A stretch of DNA of 64,000 nucleotides from the NCBI GenBank assembly GCA_018343915.1, contig JABRWF010000006.1:1736001-1800000 (forward strand), read 5' to 3'. Source of the DNA: Agroathelia rolfsii (Eukaryota > Basidiomycota > Agaricomycetes > Amylocorticiales > Amylocorticiaceae). Position numbers and translations under genes: made by a program. The notes under the pieces were generated by a model. It searched no databases and was not told the origin of the DNA. It saw nothing but the letters and a program-made list of their open reading frames with translations. Below are positions 24,586-37,528 of this stretch, in pieces (position 1 is the stretch's first letter; every line of letters begins with the position of its first letter).

Positions 24586-27500
24586 TTAATCGTGATTCAG
24601 TGACGGATTCTTGACCATCATCTGACGGTAGAGGCCTACCCCAGAATCTTCAGACGGTACGGGGCTCCCAATCTGCTTGGGAATAGCCACCGCTGAAGCG
24701 ACAGCGTCTTTCGCTGTAGCCGTAGCAGGACGTGTGCTGCCATTCTGAGACGTATTGCGCGAACGACCGGCGCTACCGCTCGTGGTGCGCGTGCTCACTG
24801 TTCCTCCTCCCCATGGCGGTCGTGTGCTGGCGGCGACGGAGGCCTTCATAGCACCGTGTCCGTCGTCCGAAGTGGCAGGCCGCCTTGAACTGGGCGTGGC
24901 TTGCGTCCGCCGACTGGCAGGTCTCATCGATCCTGACGCCGAGAGATCGGGGGACATCATCCGCGTGCCAAATTTGGCGTTGGCAGATGATTCTCGCCCA
25001 TAGGAGGTTGCTCCCAGGGGAGACCCTCTCCTGGACGGGTTCAATCCGGAACCACCGATGCGGGGCTTAACGACGGGCTTTTGAATGGTGACTTTGTCAG
25101 CGCCCCAGTAAGAGAAACTCATCTTGCTCCTCTTATCAGAGTCGTCAGAGTCGCCGTCATCATCTTCATCATCGTCTGGCATCGGCATCATTCGAGGTTG
25201 TGTGCTCAGGTGATGTTCACGTGCTCGTGCCACGCTAGTAATAAAAATAAAAATAAAAATAAAATAAAATGGCGCTGAGCATTTGAATCGCAGTAGAGTC
25301 AAAAGCCAAACTTACTCTTCCATGGAGACGACACCTTCCCGAGCTTGAACGGCATCCCCGATAGTCCATGTCTCGATCTATGATAGGATTGGCCAATTGA
25401 AATCATAAAAGTTGAAAATGCCAACTTACCTTGATGAATTTATACAAATTTCGTGGTCTTGTCTGGCCACCTCGTCTTCCAGTGGTAGCATACTTTGCCT
25501 TGCCTTGCAGCTCAGGCAACGACGTAGCTCGCGAGTTGGAGCTAGAAACCAAAGGCACGGATGTCGTCCCAGTCCTCTGACAGCGCAGCACGACGTCATT
25601 GAATGTAACAAGCCACAAATCCTTCTTCCCACCGATGCCATTCGCGCCTAGCGCATCGCTCAGACGCCTGAATGAAGTCTTGCCTTTGACAGCACTACCC
25701 TTGGCGGATGCCGAGGGCGGAGTCGATGGTGATCTCGACGGTGGAGATGAGTTAGAATTCGACGCAGAGCCAGACGCGGGGACAGGCTTCTCCTCGACCA
25801 GAAGACGTGACGGTTTGGGAACAGCAAGTTGCTTGATCTTCTCCAGTCCTTCGATGCGCGCAAAAGCATCACGAGTCTTGTCTCGCTCTTCCTTCTGAAT
25901 CTTCTCGTCCTCAATGCTCCGTACGATCGTCTCAACTTCAGCGACCATCACGAGAGTGCTCTCGTATTCGAATGTGCTAGGATCGGTGTGGAAGAGGAGA
26001 TTCTGGAATAGTAGTGGGTACTTGAGGAGTCGTTGGAACGACTTCGAGAGCGATATGGCCAACCCGGTCTCGCCTTTGTCGGCCGCAACGTTCTCAAGTC
26101 GTTGTAGGAACTTGCACACTTTTAACCATTCCGCAGAATCTTGACCTTTGGGTTTCTTGGTCGCACTTGCAGTGGATAACGCGTTGTCGACTTGCTCCAG
26201 AGCACGCTCGAGATGGAGTACGTATGTGGCATAGCCTTGGAATATGTGAGACTATGGATTCAAGTCAAGAGTTAGGATAAGCCTAGAAGCGACCTGTGTC
26301 TCGAACAACTCACGTGAGAAACAAACACATCCGCCAGCGACCTAACCAGAGGATATTGCTCTTCATACCTCTTCCTCAACCCATCACTCAGCTTTAGATG
26401 TCCGTCCAAAATACAATTCTCGATCGTTTCCAGACATATTCGCAAGTCATCCGGTAGCTGATGCGGTGCGAGAATGTCTTCGGGCTGTGCAGCACTTTTA
26501 CGGAACCTCCGAAGGACGCGAGAGCCCGTCAGGTTGATCGACGGCCCGCTTGTGCTGTTATTTCTTGGACGATCTCGTTCTTCAGGCTCAGTCGATTGTC
26601 GGCCGAGAGAATGTGTGGACGACATTGCCGCCGCGCGGGGTGGGGCAGGAAGCGACTGATGGGAACGTGAAGGAAAAGCGACAGCACCGCCTGCACGCGT
26701 CTTCGTTGCTGTCGCGTGGTAAGGTGAACGCGACGAACTGTGTTTGCCGTTTCGACGTGCGGAGTAAGGTACACCAAGACGATCCTCATCCTCGTCAGAG
26801 TCGGCTGATTCGCCGTCAATGTGGGGTGTCAGGGTTGTCGGCGTCGTTGAGCGATGGCCAGCTGTCGGAGACATGAAACGTGCGGCGATCGGCAATTGTT
26901 CGAGCGACTCGACAGGCGATTCGACTCTTTGCGGGAAGTAATCATCATCGCCAAGCGGTGTAGGAGAAGTTGGTGCAGTGTATGGATGCAGCAGTGGTTC
27001 AATAAACGTCTCTCGTAGTTTAGATAATTCATTGACGTATCTAAAAAAGAGGATGGGGAGGCAAGGTTCAGATTCGGTGGCAAATGAGATGAGCAAGCGA
27101 AGCTTCTAGGAGGGAAGCATGCACATGGTAGACAACAAAGTTTAAAATGCACACGCACCTTTCCTCACTAGCAACGATTTCCCAAAGGACCTCCTGCCTA
27201 GTGCGTTCTCTCGAACCTAGATTAGAGACCAAGTCGTCTTCTGCACCCTCACTCCAGGAGGCGGCTGCCAAGATGCGGCTGCTGCTGTTGGACTGAGAAT
27301 AAGGTGTACCGGAACGCAACGATGCAGCATCCTGGTATCCACGTGAAGGTGTGACAGTGCGCGTTGAGTTGGCATGGATGCTGGCTTTACCGGACATTGT
27401 AGCACCTGCTGCAGGTAAATCAGGCTTGGAGCTTGATGCGGAAAGAGAGCCGTTTCCTCCTGCCCCCTTTGTGTGTGTAGCCTGAAAACGGGTGACGTTG

Positions 27501-27988
27501 TTCCTTGCGGGGCCATTATCATATCCGTTTGTAGACATCATGGCAGAGTGGGTGCTGTCGACGGTATTCACACGTTCGAGAACATAAGGGGTGGGCGTTG
27601 TTGACGGAGATATGAATGCAACCTTCTTCTGCACATCAGTCGAGGCCGTGTGGGACATTTTGCGTGCAGCAGCGGATCCTTGTGAAGACGATGGTTGCGG
27701 AAGCGGGGTGCTCTTTGCACTCGAGTTTGCCAGCCTATCGGTGTCCCCCATGGCTGGCGCGATGTCGTCGATGGGTGGTGTGGGGAGATCTGCATCTGAG
27801 TGAATGGCAGGAAGTGGTTTGGACTCGTAAGCAGATGTTGGTCTTGAGGTATCTGTGCTAGGAGCGCTCTGAGAGGAAGACTCCTTGGGTGGGGGGAGAG
27901 AGAGGGACTCCTTTGGTGTTTTCTGAGGATCCTGGTCCCTGTCCTTCGAGGAGGTCGAGCGCTGGAGCCGTTGGAATAGGGCCTTCAT
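24586..27988 (-). CDS. RhoGEF (Dbl-homology domain protein)
   Basis: Putative guanine-nucleotide exchange factor for a Rho/Cdc42-type GTPase. Exons (descending): 27988-27159, 27040-26314, 26251-25430, 25377-25316, 25234-24586, 1029 residues. The first 260 residues are Ser-rich. The DH domain starts at EVLWEIVASEERYVNELSKL, is interrupted by a disordered insert of about 150 residues, and resumes with DLRICLETIENCILDG and the CR3-like helix ISLSKSFQRLLKYPLLFQNL. A PH-like region follows (KKDLWLVTFNDVVLRC), itself split by Ser/Pro sequence. The C-terminal 230 residues are low-complexity with an acidic patch and SYWGADKV. The start is the first in-frame ATG (27988). Which GTPase it serves is unknown. 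Confidence 0.85.
25239..25270. repeat. (AAAAT)n microsatellite in a RhoGEF intron
   Basis: Successive ATAAAA units, about 30 bp, inside intron 25235-25315. Confidence 0.85.
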
Positions 27989-28662
27989 CTGGGCCACAGG
28001 GCGACTCGAGCGTTGGACGTGGACTGGGACAGAGCTTGGGGGAGAGGGAGAGAAAGAGAGAGAGAGAGAGGCTGAGCCGTGAGCAGAGAGAGAGAGAACG
28101 AAACTCGTGCCCAGCGCAGACCGGATCGGTTGCTTCCTTGCTCACTTGCCCTTTTCCAGCTCCGATAGTCTCCAATTATCACAAGTGTTATCAAGCAGCT
28201 GCAGTTTAGTTATCCCTAGGCGTAGCAGTCATTACTATAGCGATCATAGTACACAGAGTCGCATTGCTGATCTCAAGGAAATTCTGTCTGTCCAATTCAG
28301 TATGGCGCTACCCTTGCCAGGGGCTAGTAATTCAGGGTATGGCATTACAATGGGGCTCGTTATCTATCGTAAATATATGCATGTGTAGAGAGCCTCTGTT
28401 CTCAAATTCGTTATAGACATCATGGCACCATCTGATGCAGCAGAGTCAATCATACGAATGATTGGCTTGGAAACCTTTTGTGTATTGAATGGAGATCCAT
28501 CGGTCATTACAACATCGTAGCCTGCTGCTACACGTAGGCCTCAGACTCGCTCGCCGGCCACTCTCGCAATGGCACGTCATTAGAGGGATCCGCGGCCATC
28601 CAGCAACAACTCGCCCATTGTGGAGAGAATTATTAGCATGGTCATGCTCAAGCTTGGACCAA
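27989..28662. other. Intergenic; RhoGEF leader with (GA)n, then 3' region of next gene
   Basis: 674 bp. A GA-rich microsatellite lies at about 28041-28070, in the presumed 5' leader of the RhoGEF. The rest shows no supported gene. Confidence 0.55.
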
Positions 28663-29495
28663 TCAATGATCCATCTGGTTCAAGTCCTCGTAGTATGTGA
28701 AGGAGAATTCGTGACTCTCGTCTTCTTCTCGTCTTGACGAGACGAGATGTAGATTTCGGTCAAAACCGTGATTCGACTGGAGGGGAAAGAAATTAATATC
28801 GATGAAACAGATACAGATGTCCCTGGACACACCAAATCATGCCAGGATTCTTCCTCATCGTTCTCCGTCTGTAATTGATATATTTGCAAGAAGCCCCGGA
28901 ATCTATGACAATACAGGTCAGTAGAAGAGCCTTCATTTACCTCAGCAAGGTGCTGCTTACGTCAAAGCACCTTCATCATTCACATCCAAAAACTCGACCA
29001 TTTCATCCTAAAGAACAAATATCCCTTTTTTTTTTAATAATCACGAAAGCGGTCGGCATCGATAAACAATAACCTTGGTTTCCTGAGAGAATGGTGCACC
29101 TAAATTGATACAAATAAGTGAAACGCAATACGATGCCGAGAGCGATAACACATACCATTTGTATCCCGCGCCCATGCGTCTAATCCTTCAGATGTCAAAT
29201 AAGCATCTGGTGGAGGCCTCAACAGCGTCTCGAAGGTTGGGGCTGGCTTCGGTGTGCAATATTTGGCAAATATATGTTCTAGACACCTCTCAAACTATAC
29301 AGAAGAGGGGGAGGGAGGGAGAGAGAGATAAACTTGAGCACATATGGTTCAGATGTAAACGATAAGGTTTTGTTTACGCACAGCAGAGGAGATGGCCCCA
29401 TCTTCGTCTAACAGTTGGACCCCAAAGTTTCGCCGACCTTGAGGTATTTCTGGAGTTTCCGGACGAGGAGAAAAGAAACGCTCAAAGCCGGACAT
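28663..29495 (-). CDS. Small EF-hand-like conserved protein
   Basis: Six exons (descending): 29495-29382, 29294-29156, 29099-29074 (26 nt), 29007-28961, 28902-28833, 28776-28663, joining to 169 residues in one frame. The N-terminus MSGFERFFSPRPETPEIP is followed by a helical block (FERCLEHIFAKYC, FETLLRPPPDAYLTSEGLDAW). Then comes a loop of EF-hand character, EFLDVNDEGALTFRGFLQIY, followed by QLQTENDEEESWHDL, NHGFDRNLHLVSSRRE and an acidic tail. The Asp/Asn spacing resembles a calcium-binding loop but is not a perfect EF-hand. I recall this as a conserved fungal protein without a firm function and do not assign one. It is divergent from PRP28. Confidence 0.8.
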
Positions 29496-29920
29496 GTTTT
29501 AATTATCCGCTGAAAAGGCAGAGGTAAAGCTAGTAGTGATCGGGAGCGTTGGTCGTTCTGAGGGGATACGCAAGTGCGATGATTTTTGTATTGGGTAAGC
29601 CAAGAAGATGATGAAGGAATGAAGATGCAGTAGTATGAGATAATGTTTGGATGTGCAGCGTTGTCCAAGAAAGCCTGAGACCTATTCCTGCTGACACGGT
29701 GAGCGATATTGCCACTGGCAACTTGAAACCCTGGCCAACACGATGCTCGAGAGAAATCTGGCTGGAACAAGCAAGCTGCACGGTTACGTAATCCACCCAG
29801 AACCAATTCATTGCCAGACGACTTTACTTCGAAGCTTACAAGCGCTCTTCATTGCGCCGTAGCTGCTTTGGAATTGGAATTGCAGCATCTGTATTATCAG
29901 CCAGTACGTCGCTCAACATC
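29496..29920. other. Shared upstream region of the EF-hand-like gene (-) and PRP28 (+)
   Basis: 425 bp between divergent start codons; no gene seen. It presumably works as a bidirectional promoter. Confidence 0.5.
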
Positions 29921-32737
29921 ATGGACAAGGACCGCTCAGAGCCCCTTTCGATCGAGTCCTTGCTCCAAAAGCAACAAGCTGAACGAGAAGCAGCTTCAAA
30001 GGTCAATTAGGCTCTCTCAAGGTATCTATTCTTCATTCTTATCTCTCTCTCTTGTTCTACACAGCCCAAGTTTCTATCAAAGGAAGAGCGCGCAAATATT
30101 GCCATAGCCAAGCGAGCGCAAGAGATTCGTGAGGAAAAGGAACGCGCTGAACGTGCTCGTCAGGACCGTGAAGCTCTCGAGCGCGAGGCCGACACTGTTA
30201 GGGCCCACGAGCGTGAACGCGAGCGGGCAAGTAATGGAAGGGGAGGGAGATGTATGCGTTGTGTCTTTGGATTTATACTGTTTCCATCTGACTATTGTGA
30301 TTTAGATGACGACCGTGACTCGAGGTACGGATATTCAGACAAGAACGACAAATACGGCAGACGAGATGGTCGTAGAGACGACAGACGAGACGACCGTCGG
30401 GATGACCGCCGAGATGATCGTCGTGGGGGCTCGTCCTCTACCTCCCAACGTGATGGATTCCAAAACGTGCCCACTGGCCCTCGAGCAGACCGTTCAAAGG
30501 GTCCATCCGAGCCTTCCTCTATGCCCCCACCCCCGCCCCCGTCATCGTCATCCACATCTGATCCAACACTATCTGAAGACTCCTCTTCTTTCGTTCCCTC
30601 CTTGAGCAACGATGACCTGACCGCTATCCGAAGCCGCTACCTGGGCGTCGACAAGAAAAAGCGCAAGATCCGAAAGATGAACGACCGCAAGTTTAATTTC
30701 GACTGGGATGCGCAAGACGATACATTTTCGGCGGATGACCGCCTCAATGTGCCTCGTCAGGGTGCTCAGATCATGTTTGGCCGTGGGCACATTGCTGGCA
30801 TGGATGATGGTAACGGCGCCGGACCTGTGGCTCGTAGGCCGACGGTTGACAGCGGCGCTGCGTCTGGAGAGTTGTTGGCGGATGCGTTTGAGCGTAGGGC
30901 GGCTAAGAAGGCCGGATTTGATGAACGGCACTGGTCGGAGAAGAAGCTGGAAGAGATGAAGGAACGAGACTGGAGAATCTTCAGAGAAGATTTCAGTATT
31001 TCGGCAAGAGGTTGGTTTGGATCAAGGATTGTATGTATTTAATCGGCTCTAACGCATTCATCTAGGTGGACAGATACCTCATCCCCTTCGCTCATGGACA
31101 GAATCCAGCATTCCTGCCGCCATCTTGGCTGTCATCGATCAGATTGGCTACAAAGAACCATCTGCTATTCAACGACAAGCGATTCCAATTGGTCTGCAAA
31201 ATAGGGATATCATCGGTATTGCGGAAACTGGTTTGTACTTTTTTTTTCTTGTAATACTTTTATGATATACTGAATATCATCACTAGGTTCTGGAAAAACG
31301 GCATCCTTCGTTATTCCTATGCTTACCTTCATTTCCAATATGCCTCCCTTCACCGAAGAGAACCGCCATCTCGGACCTTATGCCCTGATCCTCGCCCCAA
31401 CGCGTGAATTGGCCCAACAGATCGAAACAGAAACACGCAAGTTTGCCACACCTCTTGGCTTCAAGTGTGTTTCGATTGTCGGTGGAGTAAGTATTTGGTT
31501 CTAACCACATGTGTCATAGATCCTCTCTAACTTCTTGATTCTTTTAGCGTGCTGTGGAAGAACAACAATTCAACCTTCGGGAGGGTGCAGAAATCATCAT
31601 CGCTACTCCAGGTCGTCTCAAGGATGTCATCGAGCGACACGTCCTTGTACTCTCCCAGTGCCGATACGTCGTCATGGACGAAGCTGATCGCATGGTCAAC
31701 CTCGGATTCGAAGCAGACTTGCTCTTCATTCTTGACAAGCTTCCTGCAGAAACAATGGCTGGTGAGGATACTGGCGAGGCTATGGATGTTGATGGCGAAA
31801 CAATTATCAAGAAGGGTCGCTCGCGGGTGACAACTCTGTTCAGTGCTACTATGCCTCCTGCTGTAGAGAGATTGGCCAGAAAGTATTTGAAGAAGCCGGC
31901 GATCATCACTATTGGTGAGGCGGGTCGTGCAGTCGACACTGTGGAGCAAAAAGTCGAGTTTGTTATTGGCGAGGAGAAAAAGAAGTGCGTTGTCTTTGTA
32001 CGCCAGTGCGGTCTCTACAATGCTAACTATATACTACAGGCAGAGATTGTTGGAGATTCTCAACAGCGCGCAGTATCAGCCACCTATCATCGTTTTCGTC
32101 AACCAGAAGAAGACCGCAGACATGGTTGCCAAAGATCTCTCTCGTGCGGGCGTATGTTTTCGCTACTTTCTTTCCTTTTTTCTTGCCCCTAATTGTAATT
32201 AAACGATATAGTGGAGCGCTGCTACATTGCATTCAGGCAAGAGTCAGGACGCTCGAGAAGCTGCCTTGCAGTCTCTCCGGTCGGGCGAATCCGATGTACT
32301 TGTTGCAACAGATCTTGCAGGTCGTGGTATCGATGTGCCCGACGTCGGACTGGTTATCAACTTCCAGATGTCCAACACAATCGAGGCATACGTGCATCGT
32401 ATCGGTATGTGTAATATCTTCTTCGGTCTCTAACGCTACACTCACGCAATTATTGCGTAGGTCGTACCGGTCGTGCTGGCAAGGAAGGCACGGCAATCAC
32501 ATTCCTCACGAATGATGATGAGGAGGTCATGTATGACCTCAAGCAAGGTCTGTTTATCGCGCTTATTAGTGTTCCGATGAAACCGTTGCTAATGTAACAA
32601 AAATCCTTTTGTACATGGCAGAAATCTCCAAGAGTCCGGTATCAAAGGTGCCACCAGAACTGGCCAGGCACGAAGCTGCGCAGCACAAGGTGACGAAAGA
32701 TATGAAGCGCAAACGAGACGGAGAGGATCAGGGCTAA
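29921..32737 (+). CDS. PRP28: DEAD-box pre-mRNA splicing helicase PRP28 (DDX23)
   Basis: Spliceosomal ATPase that helps exchange U1 for U6 at the 5' splice site during activation. Exons: 29921-30001, 30065-30251, 30306-31010, 31066-31230, 31287-31486, 31548-31984, 32040-32151, 32212-32404, 32461-32547, 32622-32737, 760 residues. The N-terminus carries [18 protein letters not shown], an Arg/Glu helix and an Arg-Asp repeat, followed by [22 protein letters not shown] and [10 protein letters not shown], which mark Prp28. Helicase motifs are in order: AETGSGKT, PTRELA, GGR, TPGRL, DEAD in [28 protein letters not shown] and HRIGRTGRAG. An acidic insert lies between DEAD and SAT, also seen in relatives. 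Confidence 0.96.
30365..30425 (+). repeat. Arg-Asp tandem repeat in PRP28
   Basis: A run of imperfect 12-bp units encoding R-R-D-D five times within the RS/RD-like N-terminal region. Confidence 0.8.
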
Positions 32738-32895
32738 ATGTCTATGGCTTATCGTCCTTTTTTGTATATCTTGCCAGTCGTCTCATGAAATCAAATGCAC
32801 AGTGTTGTTGATTGTTGATATATACTCTGATAATGCTACAAATGCTACAAATTATGTGATCCTTTTGTTGTTGTGCAGACACGATACAGTGATGA

Positions 32896-33388
32896 TCATG
32901 ATCGTGATCGGGACTGGCTAAGGCTTCTCAGGCGCTGTTCGGCTTCGCTCCTTGAGTCCCAACTTTCAGCATACGAATTATCGACAACTCCCCGGGAAGC
33001 ACCTACATCCCGGCGTGTGTCGGTATCTACGCCCTGCTTGGCGTCATCAAGTTCTCGCGATACGTTAGAGCCCGAAACCGACTGGTCAAAGAGACCTGAG
33101 AAAGCTGGGTCCTTTTGGGGAGATTCGGGCCCCGAACGCCAGCCGCCAGACGAAGTTGCTAATTCTCATTATCAGTACCTGTTATGAAATATGTAAATGA
33201 GATAGTATGAATTGCGTACTATCGTCAGGAGGCGGGTAGTTTCCTTCGTCCGATGCTGAAGAATCCTTTACGGCTGGAAAAAGGCAAATATGGTTATCAG
33301 CTTCAAGTTCCGAGTCTGTGTATGTGAACTAACATTGGTTCACGAGCGATCCTTTGAAGCCGCTGTTGGCACCGTATTCGTCAGACAT
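32896..33388 (-). CDS. Small hypothetical protein
   Basis: Three exons (descending): 33388-33334, 33273-33220, 33158-32896, joining in phase to 123 residues. It begins MSDEYGANSGFKGSLVNQ and ends SQSRSRS. The composition is polar and Ser/Asp-rich with no membrane segment, cysteine pattern or recognisable domain. Two introns with good GT..AG ends that keep one frame argue that it is real. It is convergent with PRP28, with only 158 bp between the stops. No function can be proposed. Confidence 0.6.
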
Positions 33389-34889
33389 TCCAAAAGTTTT
33401 GACTGGTGATAGCAAGAGATAAGGAGGTATAGAGTGTGGTTCAAGTTGAATATCACAGGGACATCGACCAGCCGACGTTTTCAAGTACTCTGGAGAGGGG
33501 TTACTGTGACGTCATTTCCCTTTAGCGCCTCGTTTTCCCCGGAAGTGAGTGTGGGTTGCAGTAGTCATAGACCATGTCATGGGGCATACAACGACGCTCA
33601 TGACGCTTCGGTTAGATGCAACGCATTCATCTTTCTGATTCAAAGCCGGGAAAGCCCCTGGATCAAGCAGCTGATTTAGGCTGATCGAGTGTTGTATACG
33701 TTGAATATCGATCGTAGTCTTGTGGCCTGGTCCACCACATCCAGAAGAATCAGAATCTTCGGTGTGAGGTCTCGTGAGTCTGCAACCACATGATTGTTAT
33801 CATAGACCTGAAGCTCAAATGTACAAAAAGCGTTAGTTGGTGGAGTTGCAGCTGACCATTCAATAGACTGGTCAGGGTCTGTAGTAGTGAAATGATCAGC
33901 ACTTCTATCATAAAATAAGTCTATTAGTATCTTATATTAGTCCTCGTAATCCCAGTTGAGGATAACTGAGGGAATCCAGGGTTTATTTTTGACGCCATTA
34001 TAGGCCATTATGATGATGGTCCGATGAATAGATGCGTTCGTGAAAAGGCGGTTGATGATCCTGCCTCGCCAAAAATTGACTACGGCTTACTAGTAGCTTC
34101 GGAAATGGCACAGAATTGGAAGGTCCTCCTTGATAGCTATTCATAAAGCAGCAAAGCAGCATCGGGCGTTAGCATATCAAGCTAGCAGCCACGCTAATTT
34201 TGATCATTTCCTCGTGCGTTCCAAACGTGTGAACCAGATGGTCACAACACTAAGAGAGGATCAGTCCGAACGAAGCAGCGGATCCGTCTATATTGCTCGT
34301 GATTTGCCAAGCATCGGAGGAAAGAGAATATGTCTTAGCCTAAACTACCGATATGATATGTGCGATGTGGTTCCAGGATAGGACCCGTGAAGGGCTGAGA
34401 TTCATGTTGGAAGTAAAAATTATTTTCAGGGGTATTAAATAACGTTGATTGACGAAATATTGGTACGTTCATTCTGTTTGAAGCCGATCGTTGTCTTGGC
34501 CACAGACCTCTTTATGAAGTTGAGAAGATTCGATCAAGGTACGAGTAGTAACAAGCCTTAAAGGATACTTCAGCCCCTAAAATGCAAGCTGCCAACAGTT
34601 TTCGCCAAGTATAAACAGCACCACTCTTGAGCAGATGCCAAGGAGAAGAGGATAAATCACTTGAACCTAAGCCTGAAGCCTGAGCAATGATTTAAACCTT
34701 CTCAGGTCCGCACCGTTACCAAGAAAACAATATGCACAATAACACAGCACAAAATGGGGAACCACATAATTGATAGAATAGTGATACCAGACTCAAAACG
34801 CGTTTACACACACTCATTGTCATACTGCTGATGTCAGAAGAAACTCTACACGTACATCAAATTTATCAGAGACGATTTCCCATGATCAT
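33389..34889. other. 1.5-kb stretch without a recognisable gene
   Basis: Frames are short on both strands and none has splice-consistent extension or a known motif. The left end is the upstream region of the small hypothetical gene. The right end is AT-rich and leads to the 3' end of asparagine synthetase. Confidence 0.5.
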
Positions 34890-37528
34890 CTAATCCGTCT
34901 CGTAAGCTGCAACATGAATGCTGACGCTGCGCCCGCTGGGGTCAGCCGCACATCCCCAATCGCCGCGAGGAATCCATCTGGTAAAGAGTATAGAAAAAGA
35001 ACAAAAAAAAAACGTAAGTTATCAGCAAAACAGAGAAAAAAAATTCATATTAATGAATTAGAAAAAGAAACGACAACTCAACATACCTCACTGCTGTCTT
35101 CGCTGCGGCCTCGTGCGGGAATAAGGCTATGAGGATAAGCGCGTATCATGGATGCGTTAGAAAAAAAATAAGGTCATTAATAGACTCGAGGAAAAACCCA
35201 ATTACAATGGAATATTTCGCGGATATAGTACGCCTCCTTGGTATCTGGTATGTCAAACGACCAGCGCTGAGAGGCTGTGGCCAATTGTTCATCGGAAATG
35301 ACGTTTTCCGCGTGAGCTTTAATCCTGTGGGCGTAGAAGACACGTAAAGGATTAATGTGCGTGAGTAAAAACGACAGTGAAAGTGAGCTAGAAGAAAGAA
35401 GAAAAACGAAGAATTGACGAGCGGAAAAGAACAGGGGACGAACCCATCGATCCAAGAATAGCCTACGCCGTCGGAGAATTGCTCTTTTTGGCGCCAGAGG
35501 ATAGATTTGGGGAGGTACGGCTTCACGACGGAGTCGGTCGAGATCCATCATCATCATCAGTCATTCATCGCCACGGTTGGGAGTCACAAGACCAGTTGTG
35601 ATTCACACACACCTTGCCACCTGGCGAACAGTCAAACGCCTTTCTGAGAATGTACTGTTGAATATGAGGTAATTGCCACCGATTAACAACCCTTGTTTCA
35701 TGTAATGATGATGACAAAAGGAGGATAGAGTTTACCTTCTCCATACGCGGGCAGCCATCCTCATCGACCTCTTGCTCTTTGCCCTTTGTAAACATTTTTT
35801 CCTTGGGGTCGACGTTCATGGCCACTTCGAGGAATGCCTTGTCTAGGAATGGGACGCGTGCTTCCAAACCCCATGCCATGGTCGACCTAAGGAGCAAGCC
35901 ATTTGGAGCTAAGACACTAGATCACACCACGAATGAACCATATACGTACTTATTGGCGCGCAGACAATCGGCTGTGTGCAGGTTTTTCACGCGCCTGACA
36001 CATTCCTGATGGAAAGATGTGCTGTCTGGTGCGGCGTGGAAATAGAGGTAGCCTTGAAAATGAAACTCTCAGATGAGCTACTAGAAACATGATAACGAGA
36101 CAGACATGAGAAGGGGAAAACTCACCGCCCAAGATCTCATCGCTACCTTCGCCACTGAGAACCATCTTGACACCCATAGCCTTGATCTTGCGACTGAGAA
36201 GGTACATCGGCGTGCTGGCCCGCACGGTCGTGACATCGTACGTCTCCAGATGGTAAATGACCTCGGGAATGGCATCGAGCCCCTCTTGCACTGTGAACAC
36301 ATACTCGTGGTGCACTGTGCCCAAAAAGTGAGCCGCCTTGCGGGCTGCCAGCAAATCAGGGGAATTCTCGAGGCCTATCGAAAAGGAGTGAAGCTGTGGC
36401 CAGGAAGCCAAAGTAGCTAAAGGTCATCACCACAGTCGTCAGTCAACACGGTTGTAGACTTGGAGCTTGCAGATATGAAATCGATGAAGATGAACAAACC
36501 TTCTTCCGTTACTTCTCCGTTGGGCACGGGAGAGGGCGGGCCGCTGGTAGCCTCCTGAAGTTTCCGTTTACGGAGCTCGTATTGAGCTTGTTGCACCCTT
36601 TCTGTCTCTCTTGCGGCGATGGCCGCGATGAGACTGCTGTCCAGTCCACCGCTGAGCAAGACGCCGTAGGGAACTTCGGACATTAACCGTTTCCTCACGG
36701 CAGCCTCCAAAGTCTCTCTCAAGAGCTTCAGATCTGTCTTGAGAGTGGGGATGACGGCATCTGGGCCTGCACGGTCACCATCCCACCAGGTCGGTTGGAA
36801 GTAACGTGTTGTTGAGTCATCCGCGCTATCATAAACGTGTCCCGGCGGGAAGGAGATGATTTTATCACATTCATCCGTAAGTGCCTTGAGCTCAGAGGCA
36901 AAGTAGACGGTTCCGGGATGAGAAGAGGACCAGCCCTGGTAGAGAGTGGTAATTCCGACGGGATCACGTGCTGCAATAATGCGCGAGGGCGAAACAGTCT
37001 CGTCGAGAAGAACGAAGGAGAACATGCCATCTAGTTGACTACAAAGATCTTTGCCATATTTCTTGTACTATAATGATAGCAATTTGAATATAAATCCATG
37101 CATATACGGGCAGTAAATTAAACTCACAAGAGGTATGATGACTTCACAATCAGAATGAGTCTTGAATTTGACATTAGGACCCAAGTTGGCACGAAGCTTG
37201 ATGTGATTGTAAATCTCGCCATTCACAGCCAGGATGGTCTTGCCGTCTGGGCTGTACAGGGGTTGGGCACCCGTATCTGTTAATTGGAAACATTATTGTC
37301 CAGGACATGCGGTGAAGACGTGAAACAGTTTAAAGTGTAATGAATGAAAAACATAGACATACCAACACCCACGATGGCCAAACGTTCGTGGACGAGGACG
37401 GATTGTTGGCCAACATAGCACCCCGACCAATCGGGACCCCGGTGTCGGAGGCGTTTTGAGCAGGCAATGCATTTAGCACGCTCTTTTGATGGATTAGCAA
37501 GACCGTGTGCCGCAAAGATACCACACAT
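34890..37528 (-). CDS. ASN1: Asparagine synthetase (glutamine-hydrolysing)
   Basis: Converts aspartate, glutamine and ATP to asparagine in the cytosol. Eleven exons (descending): 37528-37363, 37276-37128, 37067-36500, 36416-36126, 36052-35950, 35886-35736, 35654-35613, 35520-35444, 35324-35206, 35126-35087, 34977-34890, 597 residues. The N-terminus is MCGIF, placing the glutaminase Cys directly after Met, followed by [20 protein letters not shown] and [11 protein letters not shown]. The synthetase domain has the pyrophosphate loop [41 protein letters not shown] and ILRKAF, and ends [14 protein letters not shown] perfect TGAGTCA lies 70 bp upstream of the start, matching Gcn4 control of this gene in yeast. 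Divergent from the HAL4-type kinase. Confidence 0.96.

Noticed and set aside
34914..35132. Plus-strand Lys/Arg-rich frame
   Set aside because: Antisense to the last two exons and last intron of asparagine synthetase.
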